NCBI RefSeq assembly: GCF_963676285.1 | Contig: NZ_OY781063.1 | Coordinates: forward strand, 1,612,001-1,676,000 | Reading direction: 5' to 3' | Source of the DNA: an uncultured Sphaerochaeta sp. | GTDB taxonomy: Bacteria; Spirochaetota; Spirochaetia; Sphaerochaetales; Sphaerochaetaceae | Length of the DNA: 64,000 nucleotides | Part shown: piece by piece, positions 52,700 to 62,339 of the stretch | Layout of the letters: the number at the start of each line of letters is the position of its first letter | Position numbering within the stretch: the first letter of the stretch is position 1 | Position numbers and translations under genes: made by a program | Notes under the pieces: generated by a model | The model's input: the letters and a program-made list of their open reading frames with translations, nothing else | The model's database searches: none | What the model was told of the DNA's origin: nothing

Positions 52700-53380
52700 T
52701 TAGTTTCTCTCGTTGGAGATTCGTATCTGTTTATACAGTCCGTCTCCCTCGCTCTTGGTTTCCACCCCACCAAAGTCATTGAGTGCAGTATGGACGAGCC
52801 TTCTCTCATACGGATTCATTGGTTCAAGCAACTTGCTTCTCCCGCTCTTCCGTACCTGTTCAGCGGTCTTGAAAGCCATTCTGATCAGTTGCTCTTCATG
52901 CCTCATTCGATAGTTTTCACTATCAACGATGACCTTCATGTCTGGATCGAGTTGCCCAGCATACACATTGGCAATAAGCTGGATGGCATCAAGGTTCTTA
53001 CCTTTACGCCCAATGATGATATTTGAGTTGTCACTCTCAATATTCAATCCAAGCTTGCGCTCCTTCCTGAACCCAATGGATACCCTGCCTTCATAGCCCA
53101 TCTTGTCCAAGATAGTAGCTACAAAGGTAAGCAACTTGTCCTCAAGTTCGCTGTTGATAGGCTGTTCAAGTTCTCTCTCATCATCATCTTCAAATGTGTC
53201 AGGTTCCAGATTGCTTCCATCATCAAAATGAATCCTGATCTTTACATTGCTCTTCTTGAAGAGCCCTTTTTTGACCGGTTCAACGATTTCCACATCGAAA
53301 TCTTCACGCTCAATATGCAGTTCTTCAATTGCTTTAGCAATAGCTTCCTGCTCAGTACGTCCTTCGAATTCTTTCATCAT
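52700..53380 (-). CDS. jag: Jag (SpoIIIJ-associated) RNA-binding protein
   Basis: A 226-residue cytoplasmic protein with an N-terminal Jag domain (GRTEQEAIAKAIEELHI), an acidic linker, a KH domain (IIIGRKGKNLDAIQLIANV) and an R3H domain (LEPMNPYERRLVHTAL). Encoded 41 bases after yidC, its usual partner; Jag proteins bind RNA and are linked to envelope assembly. Either of two adjacent ATGs (53380, 53377) may be used. Confidence 0.95.
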   Translation of the reverse strand: MMKEFEGRTEQEAIAKAIEELHIEREDFDVEIVEPVKKGLFKKSNVKIRIHFDDGSNLEPDTFEDDDERELEQPINSELEDKLLTFVATILDKMGYEGRVSIGFRKERKLGLNIESDNSNIIIGRKGKNLDAIQLIANVYAGQLDPDMKVIVDSENYRMRHEEQLIRMAFKTAEQVRKSGRSKLLEPMNPYERRLVHTALNDFGGVETKSEGDGLYKQIRISNERN

Positions 53381-53421
53381 ATGCTACTCCGTTCGGGGGA
53401 AAGTCCCCCGCAGTTGAATTT

Positions 53422-55245
53422 CTATTTGCGTCCCTTTCCCTTTGGTCCAGGGAACTGCTGCACGTTGGTCTGTGCTTCCTCATTTGCCTCACGCTGTTTC
53501 TTCTTGTTTGTATGCAACTGCTGAAGGATGGATAGGGCATTCATCACTGACCAGTAGAGGATCAAACCAGAAGGAGCGTTGTACAACACAAAGAAGAACA
53601 TCAACGGCATTCCGTAGGTCATGAACTTCATCATGCCCTGCTGACTACCTGCAGTTGAGGCGTTCTGGGTTATTTTCATCGAGAAAATCATACTTACCGT
53701 ATAGAAAATGGGAAGCAAGTGCAGCTCATTACCAAGGAATGGCAGGTTGAACGGCAAACTCGCAACCGTATCTGGACGGCTCAAGTCAGGAATCCATCCG
53801 GGGATGAACATTGCTCCTCTTAGCTCAAAGTGCTTATTGAGCAATCCGTAGAAGGCAATAAGGATGGGGAACTGCAACAACATCGGAAGACATCCACCCA
53901 TGGGGTTGATCTTCTCTTTCTTGTATAAAGTTGCCATCTCTTCGTTCTGCTTGGTTGGATTGTCAGGATACTTTTCCTTTATCTCCTGCATCTTAGGGGA
54001 TAGGGATGCCATCTTTGCAGTTGACTCCATGCCCTTCTTGGTAATCGGGTAGAGTACCAGCTTAAGGAGGAAGGTAAGGATGATAATACCAATACCATAG
54101 TTAGGGATCACCCGGTATAGCATATTCAAGAGGGTCTTCAAGATTGTCTCCAACCATCCAAGCCATGAACTGCTGTCCAGCGCTGCTTCAAGCTGCAATC
54201 CCGATACACCAAAGCTATTCAGGGAAGCATCGTTGTAGATGACCATATCACCCTTGAGCTGTGGACCGGCATAGAACCTGAAGGTATCCGTCTGGGCTGC
54301 ACTCTTGATCGTTGGTCTGCTCAGATAGATGCTCGACTGAAGAGGAAGACCCTCATCTGAAACTTCACTCAAGCTGACCATGTAGTTGGTAGCATCAGGA
54401 ATGGCAATCATAGAGAAATACTTACCGACAAGCGCTACCCAGGAAAGAGGCTTGGTGGTTGCGTATGCACCATTGCTCAACTTGACCTGATCCTTCTTGG
54501 AAGATCCGTCTTCCTTGATGTAGAAACGACGATAGTTGTAGTTATTATCGAGGGAGGAGAAAGAGGGACCAATCTGTGGTTCAAAGGCGAGCGTATAGGC
54601 ATAATTCTCGAAGGAGAGGGGAATAGCCTTGTTCTCACTGTTTCTGGTCTCTACATCTATTTCAAAGAGATAATCCTCTTCTCCAAAGGTGTAAGTCTTC
54701 GTGATGGAGAATGGGGCACCAGGGGTCTTTCCATCTTCCTCGAGAAGGGCGAACTCCTGGGTGAATTGCACCTTGTTACCAATAATCTGGTAACGGAAGG
54801 TTGCATCGATGGGATTGGTCTTGTCATTTCCTGCATACATCAAGAAAGCATCATTGGATGATGCATCCTTGAACAGGAGTTCAACAGGCTCTCCTTCATC
54901 AAGGTGGTCTTTCAGCTTAAAGGAAGCAATTGAGGCACCATTAGGATTGAATTCAATCAAGAAATAGTTTGTCTCAAATGTGAAGGGAGTCTTATTTCCT
55001 TCGCTGCCAACAGCAACCATTGAACCAGGGAGACTACTGTCCCATGCAATATTGGCTGAAACCTGACTCGATTGGGCTGGCTCCAGATAGGTACTCTGGA
55101 CTGACGTGTTGCTCGAGGTTTCAACTTGTTCAGTGGTCGGCACCATTTCAGGGGTGGCCGGCGCGAAGAAAGTGGCTTGGATGGTCATCCCAATAGTGAT
55201 GACCAATACGGATAGAACAATGGCTAGAATGGTATTTTTATCCAT
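53422..55245 (-). CDS. yidC: YidC/Oxa1 membrane protein insertase
   Basis: A 607-residue Gram-negative type insertase: N-terminal membrane anchor (NTILAIVLSVLVITIGM), a large periplasmic beta-rich P1 domain (about 30-360) and the five-helix insertase core (NYGIGIIILTFLLKLVLYP, the GGCLPMLLQFPI segment). It inserts inner-membrane proteins with or without Sec. CAGGAG precedes the ATG at 55245. No yidD lies between it and rnpA. Confidence 0.96.
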   Translation of the reverse strand: MDKNTILAIVLSVLVITIGMTIQATFFAPATPEMVPTTEQVETSSNTSVQSTYLEPAQSSQVSANIAWDSSLPGSMVAVGSEGNKTPFTFETNYFLIEFNPNGASIASFKLKDHLDEGEPVELLFKDASSNDAFLMYAGNDKTNPIDATFRYQIIGNKVQFTQEFALLEEDGKTPGAPFSITKTYTFGEEDYLFEIDVETRNSENKAIPLSFENYAYTLAFEPQIGPSFSSLDNNYNYRRFYIKEDGSSKKDQVKLSNGAYATTKPLSWVALVGKYFSMIAIPDATNYMVSLSEVSDEGLPLQSSIYLSRPTIKSAAQTDTFRFYAGPQLKGDMVIYNDASLNSFGVSGLQLEAALDSSSWLGWLETILKTLLNMLYRVIPNYGIGIIILTFLLKLVLYPITKKGMESTAKMASLSPKMQEIKEKYPDNPTKQNEEMATLYKKEKINPMGGCLPMLLQFPILIAFYGLLNKHFELRGAMFIPGWIPDLSRPDTVASLPFNLPFLGNELHLLPIFYTVSMIFSMKITQNASTAGSQQGMMKFMTYGMPLMFFFVLYNAPSGLILYWSVMNALSILQQLHTNKKKQREANEEAQTNVQQFPGPKGKGRK

Positions 55246-55336
55246 ATCTGCTCCTGATGGGGGGATGTGTAGAGAGGAAAGCAATCACAGGAAAGATAGG
55301 ACAGAACAACAGAATGCGGAGTGTTATGAAAGCGTT

Positions 55337-55687
55337 TTAAGACTGGTTAAACACCCCAGCCTTATCGCAGAGAGAGAGTATTTGTTCCTTTTGGAATGCA
55401 TAATCAATAACCTTTCCTGGATAAACGACAAATGCAAAATCGTAACCGGGGACCATCCTAGGCTTTTCTGTACGCCAAATTTCCTTGATTTGCCTACGGA
55501 TCCTGTTTCTTTGGACAGCGTTACCGTAATGACGGACCGGAATTACCACAATCCTATCAACATCCAGTTGGTTCTGACTTACAATAAGTTTCAATCCACG
55601 GCAGGAATAATGCCTGCCGGTCTTGAAAATTCGGTCAATCTCCGGTTTACGTTTTACAATTTCTTGTTTAGAAAGGCTTCTTCTCAT
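55337..55687 (-). CDS. rnpA: ribonuclease P protein component
   Basis: A 116-residue basic protein with the RNR motif [17 protein letters not shown] and an N-terminal hydrophobic cleft region ([19 protein letters not shown]). It supports the catalytic RNA in maturing tRNA 5' ends. The ATG at 55687 lies inside the 3' end of rpmH (20-base overlap), the classical nested arrangement, and no other good start exists. Confidence 0.93.
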   Translation of the reverse strand: MRRSLSKQEIVKRKPEIDRIFKTGRHYSCRGLKLIVSQNQLDVDRIVVIPVRHYGNAVQRNRIRRQIKEIWRTEKPRMVPGYDFAFVVYPGKVIDYAFQKEQILSLCDKAGVFNQS

Positions 55688-55835
55688 CACATACGGACAG
55701 CTTATGTCTGCCTTTGGCTCTTCTGCGGGCCAAGACCAGGCGACCGCCCTTTGTTGCCATACGAGCCCTAAAACCAAACTTTCTGTTTCTCTTCACTCTA
55801 CTGGGCTGGTAGGTTCTTTTTCCTTTGTAACTCAT
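55668..55835 (-). CDS. rpmH: 50S ribosomal protein L34
   Basis: 55 residues: [12 protein letters not shown] then [31 protein letters not shown], all conserved in L34. The N-terminus carries four extra residues compared with the usual start of KRTYQPS. The C-terminal SVCDEKKPF extension is common in Bacteroidetes- and spirochaete-like L34. GGAGAT precedes the ATG by about 8 bases. It overlaps rnpA by 20 bases. Confidence 0.96.
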   Translation of the reverse strand: MSYKGKRTYQPSRVKRNRKFGFRARMATKGGRLVLARRRAKGRHKLSVCDEKKPF

Positions 55836-55945
55836 GAGATAATCTCCAATTTTTACATCGCTTTACGCGGATATTTTCTACTTAATTCAGAGGATACTCC
55901 CCCGAGTGGTGCAGTATATAGACTGCCCGTATTTACGTCAAGTAA

Positions 55946-56266
55946 CTAAGAGCTTAGCATCTGAATGCTCTTAATGCCTAGGGATGGATACTTCTTTGCG
56001 AGCAGAGAAAGAATCTTTTTTTGCTGCATCATGGTAATTTGTGCCCAAGATGGATGGTCTGCTTTCAAAACCAATGTGGTGTGCTTGATTTCCACAATTT
56101 TCACGTGGGGATACAAGCGGTTTCCAATGATTTTCTGCCACTCAAATCCAACAGCTGCTTTTGGGTTATCAGGACGGATATCAAGTCGGCGCAAAACATA
56201 ATCAAGTACATCTTTAGCTTCCAGAGGTTCTCCTTCCTTGCATAGTCTTGTTTTCTTATCCTTCAT
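55946..56266 (-). CDS. DUF721/DciA-like protein
   Basis: A 106-residue DUF721 protein (GFEWQKIIGNRLYPHVKIVEI, LVLKADHPSWAQITMMQQKKIL). DUF721 includes DciA, the ancestral loader of the replicative helicase DnaB; the position between recF and rpmH, near dnaA, fits. Its ATG at 56266 overlaps the recF stop by 11 bases. A spacing of about 110 bases to rpmH follows, probably holding the rpmH promoter. Confidence 0.85.
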   Translation of the reverse strand: MKDKKTRLCKEGEPLEAKDVLDYVLRRLDIRPDNPKAAVGFEWQKIIGNRLYPHVKIVEIKHTTLVLKADHPSWAQITMMQQKKILSLLAKKYPSLGIKSIQMLSS

Positions 56267-57347
56267 GGCTGATAAATCTTCCCTGATCGACAGTATACAC
56301 CAATGCGTTCTCATCTGCCAGAGAGGAGAAATACTGCTCTTCTGGTAAAAAAGTGAAGAAAGCCTGACTGTAGGATTGCATCAACCTAAGAAATTCAGCT
56401 CTTCTAGTATGATCAAGCTCGAGCAAAACATCATCAACCAGTATCAAGGGCTTTCCTCCAGTTTTCTTTTCAAAAAATGCCATTTGGGCAGTACGAAAAA
56501 TGAGTGATGCAAGCCTCATTTGACCGGTAGATCCTGTTTGGGAAAAATTTTGAGAACCTTCCATCACCTGAAACCTGTCACGATGAATTCCACTGGTAGT
56601 GGTCAACAGGTTCATGTCACGTCCTCTTGTCTGTTCCAGGTAAGCAATCACCTCATCCTTGGTTGCACAGGTGTTCCAGGACGGTTGGTACTCGATATGT
56701 ACGTCAATATTCTGACCAGAAACAGAGCGATACATCTCAGGAAAAATCTGGTCGAACTCGAATACAGCACGTGTTCTTTCCTGCTGGATTGCAATTCCAT
56801 AGGTGGCGAGCTGGATGTCATAGACTGGAAGCAGTTCAAAGCGTTGTTCTTTGATTGCCATATTACGTTGTCTTAATACCAACCGATACCTACGCATATC
56901 ATCAAAAAACAGGGGATTGTACATGCTCATGATCTGGTCAAAAAATCTTCTTCGCTGTTCAGGTTCTCCCTTGATGAAAAAAATATCATCATGGCTAAAA
57001 ACAATACAGGGAATATTGTAGATTAACTCCTTTCTGTCCTTGATTTCCCGTCCATCAAGCAGCACTGTCCGTTTTGCATCTTTGTATTCAAGTACAAGGC
57101 TGTGATATTGTTCATCATCTGTTACGTACACCCCTTCAAGCTTGAAGTTTTTTTCTTTGTCAGTAGCGAGTTCCTTCAGTTGGTTTGTACGAAACGATGA
57201 TCCATAACAGAGTGTATATACTGCTTCAAGAAGATTGGTCTTTCCTTGCCCGTTGGGTCCAATGAGGAATACCTGTCGGTTATCGACAGGTATTTTCTCG
57301 CTGGCCAGATTTCTGAATTGGTTGGTCCAAAGCTGGGTAAAACGCAT
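56256..57347 (-). CDS. recF: DNA replication and repair protein RecF
   Basis: A 363-residue SMC-like ATPase. Walker A is GPNGQGKTNLLEA (about 30-38), the signature motif lies around QTGSTGQMRLASL and Walker B is LILVDDVLLELD. It loads RecA at gaps with RecO and RecR. The start overlaps the dnaN stop by one base (TGATG). Confidence 0.95.
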   Translation of the reverse strand: MRFTQLWTNQFRNLASEKIPVDNRQVFLIGPNGQGKTNLLEAVYTLCYGSSFRTNQLKELATDKEKNFKLEGVYVTDDEQYHSLVLEYKDAKRTVLLDGREIKDRKELIYNIPCIVFSHDDIFFIKGEPEQRRRFFDQIMSMYNPLFFDDMRRYRLVLRQRNMAIKEQRFELLPVYDIQLATYGIAIQQERTRAVFEFDQIFPEMYRSVSGQNIDVHIEYQPSWNTCATKDEVIAYLEQTRGRDMNLLTTTSGIHRDRFQVMEGSQNFSQTGSTGQMRLASLIFRTAQMAFFEKKTGGKPLILVDDVLLELDHTRRAEFLRLMQSYSQAFFTFLPEEQYFSSLADENALVYTVDQGRFISHEG

Positions 57348-58453
57348 CAGGCATTCGGTTGCATTGGCATGATGATATGAAAGTAATCCCTATTACTATC
57401 AGGTTTTACTGTCATTGCACGAGTAGGCTCAGTAAAGTTGATGGAGAAATATTCTCCCTCCATGGCTTTCAATGGATTTACCAAGTATGTGTAGTTCAAG
57501 GAAACCTTGCTGTCAGGACCTTCATATTGACATGCGATGATCTCTTTGGCTTCTCCTACTTCACTCTCATCACTGGTAAGCAGCACTCCAGCTTCACTGA
57601 TATCCAGGAAGATTCGTTTTGCCTTGTTCTCAACCAAGAGAGAAACCCTCTTCAAGGCATCAAGCATATCTTGGATTCTCATCGTGCAGGTATAGGTTTG
57701 CACTTCAGGGATCACCCTACGATAGTTTGGATATTGTCCTTTGATGAGGGTTGTATAGAATGTCCTGTTTCCAATTTTTGCAAAAAGAATGTTTTCGGTT
57801 ATTGAAAGATCAAGCATTCCCTCATCAGTGGAGAGTTTTTTCAATTCTGTAAAGAATTTTGGTGGAATGATAATTGAGGGGAACATGGGAAGATCTTCTT
57901 CAAATGTTCTCTCCACAATGGAAAGTCTTCTTCCATCTGTGGCAACCATGTTCATGCCACTTGCATTTCTTTCGAGATACAGACCACAGAGAAAATATCT
58001 TGTTTCGTCCTCGCTGATGGCAAACATGGTTTGGTTTGCCATATCGGTGAAGGTTTTCTGGGGAATCGTGAAATACGAAGATGATTCTGAATTCTCCAAG
58101 GAGGGAAATTCATCAGCACCTATGGTTCTCAGTTTGAAATCAATGTTTTGCTCTTCAGGCTTGATTGTAAGCATTCCATCTTCCAATGAGAAATCAATTC
58201 TGGTGTTTGGAAGGCTTCTGAGAATATTCAGGAGTTTCTCACAGAAAACAGTGGTTCTTCCTTCTTGCAGTGTCTCGACTGCAATCTCAGTGTTGAATCC
58301 CAATTTCTGATCTGTTGCCTTGATGATGAGCCTCCCATCAAAGGTCTCCAGATAGACATTGCTGGTGATAGAAAGGGAATTTCTCTGACTGGTAAAATCC
58401 ATTGAATATATTATCTCGTTGAGGATGTCATCTTTGTTGCAGACGAATTTCAT
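57347..58453 (-). CDS. dnaN: DNA polymerase III beta sliding clamp
   Basis: A 368-residue, three-domain clamp. It begins MKFVCNKDDILNEIIYS and ends with the family tail YFHIIMPMQ. Internal signatures include GADEFPSLE and ATDGRRLSIVE. CTAGGAG precedes the ATG. The gene follows oriC and dnaA in the usual order. Confidence 0.96.
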   Translation of the reverse strand: MKFVCNKDDILNEIIYSMDFTSQRNSLSITSNVYLETFDGRLIIKATDQKLGFNTEIAVETLQEGRTTVFCEKLLNILRSLPNTRIDFSLEDGMLTIKPEEQNIDFKLRTIGADEFPSLENSESSSYFTIPQKTFTDMANQTMFAISEDETRYFLCGLYLERNASGMNMVATDGRRLSIVERTFEEDLPMFPSIIIPPKFFTELKKLSTDEGMLDLSITENILFAKIGNRTFYTTLIKGQYPNYRRVIPEVQTYTCTMRIQDMLDALKRVSLLVENKAKRIFLDISEAGVLLTSDESEVGEAKEIIACQYEGPDSKVSLNYTYLVNPLKAMEGEYFSINFTEPTRAMTVKPDSNRDYFHIIMPMQPNA

Positions 58454-58669
58454 ATTGATACTCCTAGATTATTAAAAAATTTAGTAATAATAGTAATAAT
58501 AGCACAGATTCTGTGGATAACTCTCTAATTTCTTGTCCAATCACTGCTTAATTTTTGTCATCTTGTGGATAACTTGTCCAGTTGCCCACATTTCATCCAC
58601 AAGGAAAAAAGCTGTATCCACAGGTTTTGGCAGTTATCCACAAGGTATCCAGTGGTTATCCACAAGATA
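58454..58669. other. probable chromosomal replication origin (oriC)
   Basis: The dnaA-dnaN gap holds an AT-rich stretch (58468-58502) ending in seven consecutive 5'-TA(G/A)-3' triplets (58482-58502), a DnaA-trio element, followed 10 bases later by DnaA boxes: TGTGGATAA at 58512-58520 and 58564-58572, and on the opposite strand TTATCCACA at 58634-58642 and 58656-58664 and GTATCCACA at 58614-58622. The trio-plus-box arrangement is that of basal unwinding systems described for Bacillus. Genes on both sides are oriented away from it (dnaN leftwards, gyrB rightwards). Confidence 0.88.
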
Positions 58670-60091
58670 TTACCGCTTACCACTTGTTAAGTCCCTCTTC
58701 AGTTTTATGATGGTATTTGCAAACGATTCATCCCCTTTCATCAAGGACTCAATCCGGTCATGTGCATGCATGACGGTGGTATGGTCCCTGCCTCCAAATT
58801 CTGTACCGATTTCCGTAGTGGAGTATTCGGTAATATCCCTTGCCAGGAACATGGCAATCTGTCTTGGTTGTATGAGAGATTTATTCTTCTTTTTCCCCTT
58901 AATCTCGAAGCTGCTTACATTGAAGTACTCTCCCACTACCTTGATGATGGTATCAATTGAGAGGGTCTGGTTTGAATTGGCAGCCAGGGAGGGGAGAATG
59001 CCAAGGAGTTCCCTTGCCTTGTCGAATGAGATTTCCTGTCCAAGTAGTTCGCTATAGGCGATTAGCTTGGTAAGTGATGATTCTAGATCCCTCACATTGG
59101 TACATACATTGGTTGAAATGTAGTTGAGAATCTCCTCACTCATAGAACCACCCCTCTCTACAAGTTTCTTCTTGAGTATCGCCATTCTTGTCTCATAGTT
59201 TGGTGGTTGCAGATCTACGTTCAGTCCCCTTTCAAACCTGGAGCTCAGGCGATCGGTTATGTTTTTCAGCTCACTGATGGGTCGGTCACAGGTGAATACC
59301 ATCTGTTTTTTTGACTCGTACAGGTTGTTGAATGTATGGAACAGTTCTTCCTGTGTGCTGTCCTTTCCTTGCAGGAAGTGTATGTCATCGATGAGCAGCA
59401 CATCCACTTTCCGGAATTTGTTCTTGAATTGCTGTGTTCTCTGTGAACCGATTGATTCAATGAATTCATTGGTAAACATCTCGGCAGTCACATACATAAC
59501 CTTCAACTCAGGAGTATTGTTGATGATGTAATTTCCGATGGAGTTCAACAGGTGGGTTTTACCAAGCCCAACACCACCATAGATGAGGCAAGGGTTGTAA
59601 CTGACACCTGGATTCTTTGCAATCGCAAGGCTTGCATTATAGGCAAATGCAGAGTTGTCCCCGATCACGAATGTATGAAACTCATAGGAAGGGTTCAGAT
59701 TACAATCCTTTTTCATTTTCAGAGTCTTTTCTTCACTGACCTGTGGCTTTGGTTGGATGGTAACAATAGGGGTTTCCTTTGGTGTTTCCTTGTGTTCTTT
59801 TGATGGTTGCTGTATTTGTTCAATTTTTGAACGTGCTACTACCTCAAAGGCAATTTCGATGTCCTCTCCAGTGAGTTCGATCATCGTGTTGCGTATCATA
59901 TCCCTGTAACGGGCTATTACTGTGTCAAGAATAAACTGGCTTGCTACAGCCAATACTACCTTATGACTATCTGATCGTAGGTAGGCAATTCGATTGAACC
60001 AGGTATGGTATTCCTGTTCTGGAAGGGTCTCCTTGATACGGGAGGCGGTTTCTTGCCAGAACTCATAATATATGTTTTGTGCTTCGCTCAT
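58670..60091 (-). CDS. dnaA: chromosomal replication initiator DnaA
   Basis: 473 residues: N-terminal domain I (FWQETASRIKETLPEQEYHTWF), a Gln/Lys/Glu-rich linker, the AAA+ domain with Walker A YGGVGLGKTHLL and Walker B VLLIDDIHFLQ, and domain IV with the signature GGRDHTTVMHAHDRI. It binds the boxes in the flanking gap and opens oriC. The ATG at 60091 has a weak AAGGTA ribosome site. Confidence 0.97.
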   Translation of the reverse strand: MSEAQNIYYEFWQETASRIKETLPEQEYHTWFNRIAYLRSDSHKVVLAVASQFILDTVIARYRDMIRNTMIELTGEDIEIAFEVVARSKIEQIQQPSKEHKETPKETPIVTIQPKPQVSEEKTLKMKKDCNLNPSYEFHTFVIGDNSAFAYNASLAIAKNPGVSYNPCLIYGGVGLGKTHLLNSIGNYIINNTPELKVMYVTAEMFTNEFIESIGSQRTQQFKNKFRKVDVLLIDDIHFLQGKDSTQEELFHTFNNLYESKKQMVFTCDRPISELKNITDRLSSRFERGLNVDLQPPNYETRMAILKKKLVERGGSMSEEILNYISTNVCTNVRDLESSLTKLIAYSELLGQEISFDKARELLGILPSLAANSNQTLSIDTIIKVVGEYFNVSSFEIKGKKKNKSLIQPRQIAMFLARDITEYSTTEIGTEFGGRDHTTVMHAHDRIESLMKGDESFANTIIKLKRDLTSGKR

Positions 60092-60210
60092 GCGGCCATT
60101 TTACCTTGTAGTGTCAGACGGTGCAAGTATTGTACAGCTAACCGAATCTGTTGTTTGTAAAATCTTGTAATAAAAGAAGTAATAAATTGGCTTGAATTCG
60201 TGTGTGAGCT

Positions 60211-60239
60211 TGCAACTCCCCCATAATTTTGGTATACTT
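60211..60239 (+). promoter_or_regulatory. gyrB promoter
   Basis: TTGCAA (60211-60216) and TATACT (60234-60239) with a 17-base spacer, about 50 bases before the gyrB start. The dnaA-gyrB gap also contains several AT-rich runs but no DnaA boxes that I could find. Confidence 0.7.
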
Positions 60240-60290
60240 GATAAGAATTGATACAGGTATTTTTTTTATTATTACATAAGGATATAACGA

Positions 60291-62324
60291 ATGAGTGAAG
60301 GGAGCTTTGACAACGGAACGTTGGAGCCATCCTTGCACCAAGATGGTGTAGAGATGGCTTCCGTTTCCCATGGTTATTCTGCCGGGAGTATTCAGGTCCT
60401 CAAGGGTCTTGAGGCTGTTCGAAAACGACCTGGTATGTACATTGGATCCACAGGCATCGATGGATTGCATCATCTTGTATATGAGGTGGTTGATAATAGC
60501 ATTGATGAAGCGATGGCCGGTTACTGTTCAGAAATCCGTGTCTACCTCGATATTGATGATGAGGGAAGAGAGATTTGTACAGTTGAAGACAATGGCCGCG
60601 GAATTCCTGTCGATCCACACCCAATTGAGAAGAAAAGCTCGCTGGAAATTGCCCTCACCCAACTGCATGCCGGAGGAAAATTCGATAAGAACTCCTATAA
60701 GGTCTCCGGTGGATTGCATGGGGTGGGTGTCTCCTGTGTGAATGCCCTCTCGGTCTGGATGGAGGTTACCATCTATCGGGATGGGGGGATATACCGACAG
60801 CTCTACAGCTGTGGTTTGCCCAAGAGCGAAGTACTACGCATCGGAGATACCGATCGAAGTGGCACCGTGGTTAAATTCTCACCCGACTACTCCATCATGG
60901 AACAGAATGCTTTTAGTTATGAGGTATTGGTTGGCCGGTTCAGGGAGCTCTCCTTCCTGAACAAGGGAGTTTCAATTTCCCTGTCTGACCGAAGAGGGGA
61001 TGAGGTAAAAGAACAAACTTTCCACTCTGAGGGTGGAATTTCCCACTTTGTAAGTTACCTTAACGAATTCAAGCGTGTCTTGGTTGATCCTCCCATCTCC
61101 ATTGAAGGGGAAAGAGACAACATCAAGGTGGAAATTGGTCTGCAGTACAATGATAAGTATGATGAGAAGGTGATTACCTTTGTCAACAATATCAACACTC
61201 GCGAGGGTGGTACCCACCTTACTGGTTTCAGGACTGGGTTGAGCCGGGTTATCAACCTTCAATTACAGAAGAACCCAAAACTCTTGAAGAAGTATGAGGA
61301 AAAACTCGAACAGAGTGATATCTCAGAAGGTTTGACCGCTGTTATCTCTGTCAAGGTTCCTGAGCCCCAGTTTGAGGGGCAGACCAAGATGAAATTGGGC
61401 AACTCCGCTGTTACCGGCGTTGTTTTCTCCATGGTATATGAGAAGCTGGGAAACTATTTTGATGAATTCCCTGCCCAGACGGAAACCATTCTGCAGAAGA
61501 TCATCAGTGCTGCGCTTGGAAGGGTTGCCGCCCGTAAGGCACGAGAGCAGATCAGGAAGAAGAGTGAAGGTGGCGGCCTACCAGGCAAGCTGGCTGACTG
61601 TTCTGAAAAGGATCCTGCAAAGTGTGAGGTATTCATTGTTGAGGGTGACTCAGCAGGTGGATCCGCAAAACAGGGACGTGACCGTAGGTTCCAGGCAATT
61701 CTTCCTCTCTGGGGTAAGATGCTCAATGTTGAGAAAGCCCAGGAGTTCAAGGTATTGGGAAATGATAAGCTGCAGCCGGTTATTTCCTCAATTGGTGCCG
61801 GTATCACTCGGTACAACAATATGGGCAAGGATGAAGATTTCGACAATGATGTAACCTTTGACCTCTCTAAGACGAGATATCACAAGATTATCATCATGGC
61901 AGACGCAGACGTTGATGGATCACATATCAGGACATTGCTGCTGACGTTCTTCTTTAGGTATATGAGACCGCTCATTGAAGCTGGGTATATCTATTTTGCA
62001 ATGCCTCCCTTGTACAAGATCACCATAGGGAAGAAGGTTTTCTATGCCTATGATGAGGAAGCGAGGACCAAGATTCTCGAGGAACACAATGTCAGGGATG
62101 AAAACAAGGTCGGGCTCCAGCGGTACAAAGGTCTTGGTGAGATGAACCCCGATCAACTTTGGGAAACAACCATGAACCCTGAGACACGCATGATCAGCCA
62201 GATCTCTCTTGAAGATGCAGAGGAAGCTGATAGGGTTTTCAGTATGCTCATGGGTGAAGAAGTTGAGCCACGAAGGGCTTTCATTGACGCAAATGCCGTC
62301 TATGTTTCGAATTTGGATATCTAG
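60291..62324 (+). CDS. gyrB: DNA gyrase subunit B
   Basis: A 677-residue ATPase subunit. It contains RKRPGMYIGSTG, VVDNSIDEAMAGY, the GGLHGVGVSCVNALS lid, the transducer, and the TOPRIM domain with VEGDSAGGSAKQGRDR and DADVDGSHIRTLL. An N-terminal extension of about 35 residues precedes the GHKL domain. AAGGAT precedes the ATG. gyrA starts 15 bases after its stop. Confidence 0.97.
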   Translation: MSEGSFDNGTLEPSLHQDGVEMASVSHGYSAGSIQVLKGLEAVRKRPGMYIGSTGIDGLHHLVYEVVDNSIDEAMAGYCSEIRVYLDIDDEGREICTVEDNGRGIPVDPHPIEKKSSLEIALTQLHAGGKFDKNSYKVSGGLHGVGVSCVNALSVWMEVTIYRDGGIYRQLYSCGLPKSEVLRIGDTDRSGTVVKFSPDYSIMEQNAFSYEVLVGRFRELSFLNKGVSISLSDRRGDEVKEQTFHSEGGISHFVSYLNEFKRVLVDPPISIEGERDNIKVEIGLQYNDKYDEKVITFVNNINTREGGTHLTGFRTGLSRVINLQLQKNPKLLKKYEEKLEQSDISEGLTAVISVKVPEPQFEGQTKMKLGNSAVTGVVFSMVYEKLGNYFDEFPAQTETILQKIISAALGRVAARKAREQIRKKSEGGGLPGKLADCSEKDPAKCEVFIVEGDSAGGSAKQGRDRRFQAILPLWGKMLNVEKAQEFKVLGNDKLQPVISSIGAGITRYNNMGKDEDFDNDVTFDLSKTRYHKIIIMADADVDGSHIRTLLLTFFFRYMRPLIEAGYIYFAMPPLYKITIGKKVFYAYDEEARTKILEEHNVRDENKVGLQRYKGLGEMNPDQLWETTMNPETRMISQISLEDAEEADRVFSMLMGEEVEPRRAFIDANAVYVSNLDI

Positions 62325-62339
62325 TATAAGGACATAATC

